Source: an uncultured Clostridia bacterium (GTDB lineage Bacteria; Bacillota_A; Clostridia; Oscillospirales; Acutalibacteraceae). From it: a DNA stretch of 9,421 bases. Below the pieces are notes generated by a model. It made no database searches and was not told the origin of the DNA. It was given only the letters and a program-made list of their open reading frames with translations. The position numbers were made by a program, and so were the translations under genes. The DNA lies in the NCBI GenBank assembly GCA_944380625.1, contig CALWIE010000204.1, positions 1-9,421 on the forward strand, read 5' to 3'. Shown here one piece after another: positions 1 through 6,068 of this stretch. How positions within the stretch are numbered: the stretch's first letter is position 1; every line of letters begins with the position of its first letter.

Positions 1-375
1 AAACCGCCGGAGCATGGGTTCCCAAAAGGGCAGTATCCCTCCCACAAGCACCGCCGAGAACACGCAGAGCATCAAAAAGCAGTTGGCAAGCACCTGCTCG
101 GCCCCGGAGAGGTTTCCCTCCCCCATGCGGATGCTCACCAGGGGGGCGCCCCCCACGCCGATGAGGAACGCCGCCGACCCCACCAGGGTTACCACGGGGC
201 CGCAGACCCCCACCCCGGCCAGGGCCACGTCCCCCACCTTTGGAATGTTGCCGATGTACATCCTGTCCACAATGCTGTAGAGCACGCTGACAAACTGCCC
301 CAGCATACTGGGGATGGCGATGCGCCACACAAGGCGGCCCACCTTGTCCTTTCCCAAATCGTTTTCCGCGGCCAT
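1..375 (-). CDS. MATE-family multidrug/cation efflux transporter, N-terminal part (runs off the left edge)
   Basis: This is the first 125 codons of an inner-membrane transporter of the MATE family, which exports cationic drugs or metabolites in exchange for Na+ or H+. The frame opens with MAAENDLGKDKVGRLVWRIA and continues with the family hallmark YSIVDRMYIG (residues 33-42) at the end of the first membrane helix. A second hydrophobic stretch (about 52-72) and the segment GVGGAPLVSIRMGEG follow. The ATG at 373-375 was chosen because the frame matches the family there and a purine-rich stretch (GGGAAAGGGTGAAAGC) lies just upstream. An overlapping frame starting at 383 is not family-like. The gene is cut by the window edge; the frame stays open to base 1, so no damage is visible. 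A candidate promoter lies at 418-446. It is paralogous to the MATE gene at the other end of the window. The substrate cannot be inferred. Confidence 0.9.
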   Translation of the reverse strand, partial: MAAENDLGKDKVGRLVWRIAIPSMLGQFVSVLYSIVDRMYIGNIPKVGDVALAGVGVCGPVVTLVGSAAFLIGVGGAPLVSIRMGEGNLSGAEQVLANCFLMLCVFSAVLVGGILPFWEPMLRRF

Positions 376-417
376 GCTTTCACCCTTTCCCAGAAAAATA
401 TCCCAAAAGCCTCTCCT

Positions 418-446
418 ATCTTACTCCTGTTTTCCCCCGCTGTGAA
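418..446 (-). promoter_or_regulatory. Candidate sigma-70 type promoter for the left MATE gene
   Basis: Read on the minus strand, TTCACA (441-446) and TAAGAT (418-423) are separated by exactly 17 bases. They match the -35 and -10 consensus at 5/6 and 4/6 positions. The promoter lies between the terminator of the upstream operon (471-500) and the MATE start at 375, which is where an independent promoter is expected. This is a by-eye match only. Confidence 0.45.
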
Positions 447-470
447 GGGGGATTTTTGGCCTTTGGACGC

Positions 471-500
471 AAAAACGCCCCCGCCTTACCGGCGGGGGCG
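471..500 (-). terminator. Rho-independent terminator of the isomerase / URO-D-family operon
   Basis: The minus strand reads CGCCCCCGCC, a 5-base loop, GGCGGGGGCG, then TTTTT (T-tract at 471-475). This is a perfect 10-bp GC stem followed by a U-tract. It begins 9 bases after the TAA stop of the URO-D-family gene (510-512), so it closes that transcription unit before the MATE gene. Confidence 0.9.
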
Positions 501-509
501 CCCTTCATT

Positions 510-1463
510 TTATCCCAGGGCCTCCACGGCCCAGCGGATGCGCTCGTAGGGGATCTCCGTGGGGAGGGTGCAGTCGGCGCCCAGGATGAAGCCCTGGGGC
601 CCGGCGGTCTCCACCACTTCCCTCACAGCGGCGCAAAGCTCCTCCCGGCTGCCCTCCACCAGGGGGCCGGAGCGGTTGGCAAGGCCGCCCATCAAGGTCT
701 TCCCCGGGAACAGGGCCTTGCCCTCCTCCAGGGAGCAGGGGGCTTCAAAAACGCCCCAGTTCACCACGTCGCAGCACTCCCCATAGGAGCGGTAGCGCCC
801 CATGCGCAGGCCGTCCTTGCAGATGTGGAGGAAGGCCGCGCACCCCGCCTTGCGGATTTCCGAGAGGATCAGCTTGTCGAAGGGGGCGATCCACCGGTCG
901 AACTCCTCGTCGGTAAACCACCGCGCCTCCCCGCCCAGGGAGGCGTAGTAGATCCCGTCCACACCGGCCTCGGCGTAGCCCCAGGCCAGCTGGCACATGC
1001 CCTCGGCAATGCGCTTCATGGCGTCCAGCACCGGGGCGCTGTTCTCCCGCAGGTGCTCGGTGAGCAGGGTGCGCACCGGGTCGTAGCCGTAGTCCGCCTC
1101 GATGGGGTGGATGGCGGAGGCGGTGATTCCGTGGAGGGTGCCCAGGGAGTAAGTGTCCCCCTCCCAGCGGTCGAGGATCTCCTTCGTAAAGTCCAGCTGC
1201 CGCTGGATAAAGGGCGCCTCCCGGGAGATGGGGCCGATGCAGGCCCAGTCCTCCGGGGAGCGGATGTCCCCCTGTTTGGGCACCAGGTTCTCGTTCATGA
1301 TCTTCACAATGTCCGTGCCCGTCTCCCGGAAGAACTCCAGGTGGGCCTGGACCCCGGCTTCCCCGGCGTTTTTCTCCCGGGGGAAGTGCAGGGAAAATCC
1401 TGCGGGGATCCGGTCCACGGGCTTGCCCGCCAGGGCGGCGAGGACTCTTTCCCGTTTTGTCAT
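510..1463 (-). CDS. Uroporphyrinogen decarboxylase (URO-D) family protein, MtaA/CmuA-like
   Basis: This is a 317-residue cytoplasmic protein of the URO-D superfamily. The superfamily includes true haem-pathway decarboxylases and the zinc-dependent methyl-corrinoid:coenzyme M-type methyltransferases (MtaA, MtbA, CmuA). It opens with MTKRERVLAALAGKPVDRIP, the usual start of this family. It carries H213-x-C215 (FLHICKD) and a late Cys298 (GADCTLP), matching the His-x-Cys...Cys zinc site of the methyltransferase-type members. This argues against a role in haem synthesis. The start at 1461-1463 was chosen because AAAAAAGGAG lies 9 bases upstream. A longer in-frame start at 1523 would overlap the upstream gene and adds non-family residues. 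The gap to the upstream isomerase gene is 32 bases, so the two are probably cotranscribed. No corrinoid protein gene is present in the window. The substrate is unknown; a methyl or other C1 transfer, or a decarboxylation in sugar/aromatic catabolism, is possible. Confidence 0.85.
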   Translation of the reverse strand: MTKRERVLAALAGKPVDRIPAGFSLHFPREKNAGEAGVQAHLEFFRETGTDIVKIMNENLVPKQGDIRSPEDWACIGPISREAPFIQRQLDFTKEILDRWEGDTYSLGTLHGITASAIHPIEADYGYDPVRTLLTEHLRENSAPVLDAMKRIAEGMCQLAWGYAEAGVDGIYYASLGGEARWFTDEEFDRWIAPFDKLILSEIRKAGCAAFLHICKDGLRMGRYRSYGECCDVVNWGVFEAPCSLEEGKALFPGKTLMGGLANRSGPLVEGSREELCAAVREVVETAGPQGFILGADCTLPTEIPYERIRWAVEALG

Positions 1464-1495
1464 GTGGCAAGTCTCCTTTTTTACATAAAGTCTGG

Positions 1496-2320
1496 TCATA
1501 GCCCCAGCCTGTCCCGGAGCCATTTTACTGACTGGGAGAGGTATTCCAGCGCCCGGGGGGCCCCATAGTGCTCGACGGTGTAGGTCCCGTCGTAGCCGTC
1601 TGACCGCAGCCGGTCCACCAGTTTTTCCAGCCCAAGGCCCCCGCCGCCCACCGGGGCGGGGTACAGGGGCGTCCCGTCCAGGGCCAGCTTGGGCTCCTCC
1701 CCTCCCAGGGGGGAGAAGGCCCTGTCCTTTAGGTGGACGTGGCCGATCCGGTCTCTCAGGGCCTCGTAGGCTTCCTCCCAGGACTCCCCGGCATAGCGGA
1801 AGTTGCCGGAGTCAAAGGCGCACTCCAGGGCGGGGCAGGCCTCTAAAAAGCGCCGCACCTCCTCTGTCCGGGCAAAGGGGGCCCGGGGACTGTCGTACTC
1901 CTCCATGGCCAGGGATACGCCGTAGTCCAGGGCCAAATCCCCCAGGCGGCAGACCCCTTCCACCATGCGCTGGGTCTGCTCTTCCCGCTCCTGGGGGGAG
2001 GCCCCCTCCTCCACAAAGCCGGGAATCACCAGCAGCCGGGGGGCCCCCAGGTACTGGGCCGCCTCCAGGAAGGGGGTGGCCTGGCCCTTCACGTCCCCGT
2101 TTTTCCCAAAGTCGAAATAGGCGGGGATGGAGGAGATCCCCAGGTCGTAATAGGCCAGCTCCTGGCCCACCTCGTCCTCCCGGCCCAGCAGGTTGTTGCC
2201 GGAGATCTCCAGGGCCTGCACCCCCAGCTCCCGGGCCGCGCCCAGGGCCTCCATCATAGAGATCCGCTCCTGCCGGGAGATGTCCCGTACATGGTCGTAA
2301 AAGGTGGCGATCACCGCCAT
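1496..2320 (-). CDS. Sugar phosphate isomerase/epimerase-like TIM-barrel protein
   Basis: This is a 274-residue protein of the xylose-isomerase-like TIM-barrel superfamily (AP endonuclease 2 fold; sugar phosphate isomerases/epimerases). The metal and substrate positions expected of the family are visible: E140 (LAMEEYD), D170 (CAFDSGNFRY), H194 and H196 (GHVHLKDR) and E250 (YTVEHYG) near the C-terminus. An intact divalent-metal isomerase site is therefore likely. The length is normal for the family and there is no signal peptide. The ATG at 2318-2320 has AAAAAGGAGG 8 bases upstream. It is the first gene of a two-gene operon with the URO-D-family gene and is driven by the promoter at 2354-2382. 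The exact sugar or inositol substrate cannot be read from the sequence. Candidates include ketose 3-epimerase, hydroxypyruvate-isomerase-like or inosose-type reactions. Confidence 0.87.
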   Translation of the reverse strand: MAVIATFYDHVRDISRQERISMMEALGAARELGVQALEISGNNLLGREDEVGQELAYYDLGISSIPAYFDFGKNGDVKGQATPFLEAAQYLGAPRLLVIPGFVEEGASPQEREEQTQRMVEGVCRLGDLALDYGVSLAMEEYDSPRAPFARTEEVRRFLEACPALECAFDSGNFRYAGESWEEAYEALRDRIGHVHLKDRAFSPLGGEEPKLALDGTPLYPAPVGGGGLGLEKLVDRLRSDGYDGTYTVEHYGAPRALEYLSQSVKWLRDRLGL

Positions 2321-2353
2321 TCGAGAGCCCTCCTTTTTATAGTTGCTGGGTCT

Positions 2354-2382
2354 ATTCTAGGGGAAACCGGGGGCAATGTCAA
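2354..2382 (-). promoter_or_regulatory. Near-consensus sigma-70 promoter of the isomerase / URO-D-family operon
   Basis: On the minus strand a perfect TTGACA (2377-2382) is followed after 17 bases by TAGAAT (2354-2359, 5/6 match). Transcription would start near 2347, about 27 bases before the isomerase ATG, with the ribosome binding site in between. The -35 box sits in the loop of an inverted repeat (CGGGGGC at 2388-2394 with GCCCCCG at 2368-2374 on the minus strand). Confidence 0.75.
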
Positions 2383-2394
2383 GAAAGGCCCCCG
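2368..2394. repeat. Inverted repeat flanking the -35 box (possible operator)
   Basis: CGGGGGC (2368-2374) and GCCCCCG (2388-2394) form perfect 7-bp arms around a 13-base centre containing the TTGACA box. It could be an operator, or part of a second hairpin behind the rnf terminator. Read on the minus strand it is not followed by a T-tract, so it is unlikely to be a terminator itself. Confidence 0.4.
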
Positions 2395-2395
2395 T

Positions 2396-2424
2396 AAAAA
2401 AGGAGCCCTCTTTTGAGGGACCCT
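2396..2424 (-). terminator. Rho-independent terminator downstream of rnfB
   Basis: On the minus strand AGGGTCCCTC, loop AAAA, GAGGGCTCCT is followed by a T-run (2396-2401). The inner five base pairs are perfect. The outer stem pairs apart from one mismatch and one G-T wobble. It starts about 9 bases after the rnfB stop codon and would end the rnf transcript. Confidence 0.75.
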
Positions 2425-2432
2425 TCTCGCCG

Positions 2433-3218
2433 TCAGAGCAGGGTGATCACGTGACGGGGGCAGGCCTCCACGCACTTGCCGCAGGCGGTGCACTTTTGAG
2501 GGTCCACCCGGGCCAAGCCGTTCTCCACAGCCACGGCGCCGAACTCGCAGGTGCGGGCGCACTTGCCGCAGCCGATGCACCCGATGTTGCACACGGCCAT
2601 GGTGCCCTTGGCCTTGTCGCAGCTGGAGCAGCGCACCACCGCCTGGGGCTTTTTGGGCACCAGGGAGATGATCCCCTTGGGACAGGCGGAGACGCACTTG
2701 GAGCAGCCCTTGCACTTTTGGGGGTCCACCTGGGCCAGGCCGTTGCAGATCTGGATGGCCCCGTACTCGCAGGCGGCCTGGCAGTCCCCCAGGCCCATGC
2801 AGCCGTACCGGCAGGAGGTGATCCCCCCCATGAGGAAGGCCGCCGCCGCGCAGCTCTGAATGCCGTCGTAGAGCATTTTGTCCGTGGTGTTGTCATAGCT
2901 GCCCAGGCAGTGGATCAAAGCCGTTTTTTCCTCCACCTGGACGTCGCCGGCGCCCAAGATCTCCGCGCACTTTTGGGCCACCTCCGCCCCGCCGGGGGAG
3001 CACAGGCCGGGCTTTGCCTCGCCCTTGGCCATGGCCGCCGCGTAGCCGGGGCATCCGGAAAAGCCGCAGGCGCCGCAGTTGGCCCCGGGAAGGACCTCCT
3101 CCAGGGCCTCGGCCTTTTCGTCCTTGGGCACCGCCATGACGATGGAGGCCACCGCCAGGATCACCCCGGCCAGCAGGCCGATGATGCCCACAATCAAAAT
3201 GGGAGTGAGAATTTCCAT
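2433..3218 (-). CDS. rnfB: Rnf complex subunit RnfB, ferredoxin-side polyferredoxin
   Basis: RnfB is the subunit of the ion-translocating ferredoxin:NAD+ oxidoreductase that accepts electrons from reduced ferredoxin. The 261 residues begin with one membrane anchor (about 5-29). An Fe-S domain follows with C48, C51, C56 and C73 in the typical GANCGACGFSGCPGYA context. Next come ferredoxin motifs: C136/C140/C146/C150, C169/C172/C175/C179P, C197/C200/C210, C214/C217/C220/C224 and C243/C246/C249/C253P. This provides ligands for around six [4Fe-4S] clusters, in line with the long clostridial-type RnfB. The ATG at 3216-3218 has AAAGGGAGGG about 10 bases upstream. It is the last gene of the operon, 18 bases after rnfA, and ends in TGA just before a terminator. 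All expected cysteine motifs are intact. Confidence 0.96.
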   Translation of the reverse strand: MEILTPILIVGIIGLLAGVILAVASIVMAVPKDEKAEALEEVLPGANCGACGFSGCPGYAAAMAKGEAKPGLCSPGGAEVAQKCAEILGAGDVQVEEKTALIHCLGSYDNTTDKMLYDGIQSCAAAAFLMGGITSCRYGCMGLGDCQAACEYGAIQICNGLAQVDPQKCKGCSKCVSACPKGIISLVPKKPQAVVRCSSCDKAKGTMAVCNIGCIGCGKCARTCEFGAVAVENGLARVDPQKCTACGKCVEACPRHVITLL

Positions 3219-3236
3219 GTGTTCGCGCCCTCCCTT

Positions 3237-3854
3237 TTACAGCAGATTGTCGACCAGGCCGTTGAAGCCCAAGAAGGAAAGGGCCACCAGGCTGGCCGCC
3301 ACCAATGTGATGGGCAGGCCTTTAAAGGTCTCGGGGATGTCGCAGTTTTCCAGGCGCTCCCGCACCCCGGCAAAGAGGACCATGGCCACCAAAAAGCCCA
3401 CGCCGGAGCCAAAGGCGTTTGTAAGGGACTGCAGGTATCCAAAGGTGGGATCCTCCGCGCCCTTTTCCAGCACCAGCATGGTCACGCCCAGCACGGCGCA
3501 GTTGGTGGTGATCAGGGGCAGGTAAATGCCCAGGGAGTTGTACAAGGGGGGCATGTACTTGCGCAGGGCCGTCTCCAAAAGCTGCACCAGGGCGGCGATC
3601 ACCAGGATGAACACAATGGTCTCCAAATAGGCCAGGCCGTTTGGCACCAGCAGGTAGGTGTACAGGGGCCAGGTCACGGCGGTGGAGATCACCATCACCA
3701 CCGTGACGGCGCAGCTCATGCCCACGGCGGTATTCAGCTTTTTAGAGACCCCCAAAAAGGGGCAGATGCCCAAAAACTTGTTGAGCACGTAGTTTTCTGT
3801 GAGGATGGCCGCCAGGAAAATGGCGACCAACTGCTTGATCGTCTGGCCGTCCAT
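3237..3854 (-). CDS. rnfA: Rnf complex integral membrane subunit RnfA
   Basis: RnfA is a 205-residue polytopic membrane protein, homologous to NqrE and paired with RnfE in the ion-pumping core. Hydrophobic segments are spaced along the whole length, about six helices. The conserved stretch ENYVLNKFLGICPFLGVSKK places C31 in the first half-repeat, and LITTNCAVLGVTM places C119 in the inverted second half. In this family these cysteines, with their RnfE counterparts, ligate a membrane-embedded [2Fe-2S] cluster. The ATG at 3852-3854 shares one base with the rnfE stop (TGATG), so translation is probably coupled. AAAGGAGG also lies 10 bases upstream. It is followed closely by rnfB. Length and motifs are normal. 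Confidence 0.96.
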   Translation of the reverse strand: MDGQTIKQLVAIFLAAILTENYVLNKFLGICPFLGVSKKLNTAVGMSCAVTVVMVISTAVTWPLYTYLLVPNGLAYLETIVFILVIAALVQLLETALRKYMPPLYNSLGIYLPLITTNCAVLGVTMLVLEKGAEDPTFGYLQSLTNAFGSGVGFLVAMVLFAGVRERLENCDIPETFKGLPITLVAASLVALSFLGFNGLVDNLL

Positions 3855-4552
3855 CAGTTCGCGGCCTCCTTTCCGTTTTTACCCTCCTGCAGCTTGGTGC
3901 AGGAGGCCGCCAGGGGGCAGTGGGCGCAGCCGGTGGATTCCGGCGCCTTGCCCTCCTCGGAGAGCTTGCCCGCCAGGGCCACCAGCATCCCGAAGACGAA
4001 GAAGCCTCCCGGGGGCAGCAGGAAGATAATGATGGGCTCCATAAAGCCCGAGAGGATGGGCAGCCCAAACACGGTGCCCGCCCCCAGAAGCTCCCGGATG
4101 ATGCCCATGGCGAGCAAGGTGGCGGTAAAGCCCACGCCCATGCCCAGGCCGTCCAAAAGGGAGGGCAGCACCTTGTTTTTGCTGGCGAACATCTCCGCCC
4201 GGCCCAGGATGATGCAATTTACAACAATCAGGGGCAAAAACACCCCCAAGGCCTTGTCCAAAGCGGGGGAGAAGGCCTGGATAAACAGCTGCACAATGGT
4301 CACAAAGCCCGCCACAATGGTGATGAAGGCGGGGATGCGCACCTTGTCGGGGATCACTTTGCGCAAAAGGGAGATCACCCCGTTGGAGCACACCAGCACA
4401 AAGGTGGTGGCGGCCCCCATGCCGATGGCGTTGGAGGCGGCGGTGGTCACCGCCAGGGTGGCGCAGCAGCCCAGCACCAGGCGCAGCACCGGGTTCTCTT
4501 TGACAATGCCCTTGGTGAACTCATGGAGCAGGCCGCTTTTCTTTTTTTCCAC
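3854..4552 (-). CDS. rnfE: Rnf complex integral membrane subunit RnfE
   Basis: RnfE is a 232-residue membrane subunit homologous to NqrD and a partner of RnfA. The N-terminal FTKGIVKENPVLRLVLGCCATLAVTTA carries C30, and PLIVVNCIILGRAE carries C113; these are the family's [2Fe-2S] ligand positions. The usual Pro after the first ligand Cys is Ala here (CCATLAVT). About six hydrophobic helices run to residue 197. A soluble tail with C209-x2-C212-x5-C218 follows and is not part of the core fold. The start codon is GTG (4550-4552), supported by AAAGGGGG about 10 bases upstream and by the position 2 bases after the rnfG stop. The stop overlaps the rnfA start by one base. Confidence 0.95.
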   Translation of the reverse strand: MEKKKSGLLHEFTKGIVKENPVLRLVLGCCATLAVTTAASNAIGMGAATTFVLVCSNGVISLLRKVIPDKVRIPAFITIVAGFVTIVQLFIQAFSPALDKALGVFLPLIVVNCIILGRAEMFASKNKVLPSLLDGLGMGVGFTATLLAMGIIRELLGAGTVFGLPILSGFMEPIIIFLLPPGGFFVFGMLVALAGKLSEEGKAPESTGCAHCPLAASCTKLQEGKNGKEAAN

Positions 4553-4554
4553 GG

Positions 4555-5103
4555 TCAGGCGCCCCCTTTCACTTGGTAGTAGAGTTCAATGGCCTGGTTG
4601 ACGGCGTTTGTCACCGCGTTGGTGGTGATGGTGGCGCCGGTCATGGCCTCCACCTGGCCCTGTGCCGGGGCCTGGTACTTGATGACTGAAAGGCCGCCTT
4701 CCGGGGCGGGCTGCAAATACTGGTCCAGAAACTCGGCTTTTTCCGCGTTGGCCCCCAGGCCCGGCGTCTCGCTGTGGGAGAGGATCACCACCCCGGTGAT
4801 GTCCCCCCCGGCGCTGATGCCCGTCATCACAGACACGGTGCCGCCGTAGCCGCTGGCCCCAGTCTCGAAGACGTAGCCCACGCACTCCCCGCCGGCCATG
4901 CCGGCGTAGTAGCCCTCCCGCTCCTGGAACTCCTGGGCCTCGGGAAGGACCACCTTCCGGGAGGCCTCGGCGTTTTCCGCCTCCAGCTGGGCGATGCGGT
5001 CCACGGTCAGCAGGTTGGTGCCCGCCAGGGCGGCGGAGACCGCCACGCAGATCACGAACAGCACGGCGGTGGGTTTTAAGATGCTCTTGAAGTCAAGCTT
5101 CAT
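4555..5103 (-). CDS. rnfG: Rnf complex flavoprotein subunit RnfG
   Basis: RnfG is a 182-residue protein with one N-terminal membrane helix (about 12-28) and an extracytoplasmic FMN-binding domain. SHSETPGLGANAEKAEFLDQ (110-129) is characteristic of the family. MTGATITTNAV (154-164) contains the S/TGAT flavinylation motif, with T158 the expected covalent FMN attachment site added by an ApbE-type flavin transferase. No apbE is in the window. The ATG at 5101-5103 is preferred over an upstream in-frame start at 5148, because MKLDFKSILKPTAVLF is the family-like N-terminus and a GGGGGCGGCGAAGG stretch precedes it. The start lies inside the end of rnfD (11-base overlap), which suggests translational coupling. 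Confidence 0.95.
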   Translation of the reverse strand: MKLDFKSILKPTAVLFVICVAVSAALAGTNLLTVDRIAQLEAENAEASRKVVLPEAQEFQEREGYYAGMAGGECVGYVFETGASGYGGTVSVMTGISAGGDITGVVILSHSETPGLGANAEKAEFLDQYLQPAPEGGLSVIKYQAPAQGQVEAMTGATITTNAVTNAVNQAIELYYQVKGGA

Positions 5104-6064
5104 CCTTCGCCGCCCCCTTTCGCGCTTTGCACTTTCCCAATGTCCCAAAGGGCCGGGGCTTTACGTACCGGTCGATCAGGGGGGTGAGGATGTTCATGAG
5201 GATGATGGAGTAGGACACGCCCTCGGGCAGGGAGCCGAACTCCCGGATGAGGATGGTCAGCGCCCCGCAGCCCACGGCGAAGATCACCCGGCCCCAAAAG
5301 TACAGGGGGCTGGTGGTGTAGTCGGTGGCCATGAAGATGGCCCCCAGGAGCAGCCCGCCGGAGAGCAGGTCGAAAAGGGGATCCCGGCCCAGCAGGGCGG
5401 AGACCGCCGCCGCCGTGCACAGGTATGTCACCGGGATCACCGGGGAGATCACCCGCCGGGCCACAAGGTAGACCCCGCCTAAGAGCAGGGCCAGGGCGCA
5501 GGTCTCGCCCAGGCAGCCGGCGTTGTTGCCCAAAAACAGGTCCAGGTAAGAGGGGAGCTCCCCGCCCCCCTCTTTGAGGATGCCCAGGGGGGTGGCGGTG
5601 GTCACCGCGTCGGCGGTGGCGGCGTAGTCAAAGGGCTGCACCCAGTGGGTCATCCGGGAGGGAAAGGAGTTCAAAAGGATGATCCGGGCGGTCAGCGCCG
5701 GGTTGACAAAGTTCTGGCCGATGCCGCCGAACATCTGCTTGACCACCACAATGGCGGCCACGCTGCCGAAGACGGCGATAAAGGGGTTGATGGTCACCGG
5801 CAGGTTCAAAGCCAGCAGGATGCCGGTCACCACGCAGCTCAGGTCCCCCACGGTCTGGGGGCGCTTCATGGCCTTGCGGCACAGGTACTCGCTGAGGATG
5901 CAGGCGGCCACACAGGTGAGGATCACCACCGCGGCCCGGAACCCGAAGAGGATCACCGAGGCGATCATGGCCGGGGTCAGGGCGATGATCACGTCCAGCA
6001 TAATGGTTTGGGTGGTCTTCCCGCCGTTTACATGGGGGGAAGAGGAGACGATAAACTTTTCCAT
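5093..6064 (-). CDS. rnfD: Rnf complex membrane flavoprotein subunit RnfD
   Basis: RnfD is a 323-residue polytopic membrane subunit (NqrB/RnfD family) that carries covalent FMN and takes part in ion translocation. It opens with MEKFIVSSSPHVNGGKTTQTIMLDVIIAL, typical of the family. FGGIGQNFVNPALTARIIL (112-130) and ATDYTTSPLYFWGRVIFAVGCG are conserved. The flavin attachment region is DAVTTATPLG (152-161), with T158 the expected FMN threonine; the usual Gly before Ala is Thr here. The ATG at 6062-6064 is preferred over an in-frame start at 6097 that would overlap rnfC. The intergenic gap to rnfC is 4 bases. The ribosome binding site is not ideal: AAGG lies very close and AGGAGG about 14 bases away. 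It overlaps rnfG by 11 bases. Confidence 0.95.
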   Translation of the reverse strand: MEKFIVSSSPHVNGGKTTQTIMLDVIIALTPAMIASVILFGFRAAVVILTCVAACILSEYLCRKAMKRPQTVGDLSCVVTGILLALNLPVTINPFIAVFGSVAAIVVVKQMFGGIGQNFVNPALTARIILLNSFPSRMTHWVQPFDYAATADAVTTATPLGILKEGGGELPSYLDLFLGNNAGCLGETCALALLLGGVYLVARRVISPVIPVTYLCTAAAVSALLGRDPLFDLLSGGLLLGAIFMATDYTTSPLYFWGRVIFAVGCGALTILIREFGSLPEGVSYSIILMNILTPLIDRYVKPRPFGTLGKCKARKGAAKDEA

Positions 6065-6068
6065 GGCC

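Noticed and set aside
434..451. CCCCC/GGGGG hairpin followed by ATTTTT on the plus strand
   Set aside because: The stem has only 5 bp with an 8-base loop, no plus-strand gene ends there, and it overlaps a plausible minus-strand -35 box. Probably coincidental.
1464..1523. Upstream in-frame start for the URO-D-family gene
   Set aside because: It would overlap the isomerase gene and add 20 residues unlike the family. The internal ATG has a well-placed AAGGAG.
456..1568. Plus-strand open frame of 370 codons opposite the URO-D-family gene
   Set aside because: It is a shadow of the real minus-strand gene, has no plausible domain, and crosses the operon's terminator stem.
2376..4601. Long plus-strand open frame (741 codons) antisense to rnfB, rnfA and rnfE
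   Set aside because: It is a by-product of GC-rich codon use on the other strand. The product is a low-complexity His/Gly/Ala-rich sequence with no family resemblance, while the opposite strand encodes intact Rnf subunits.
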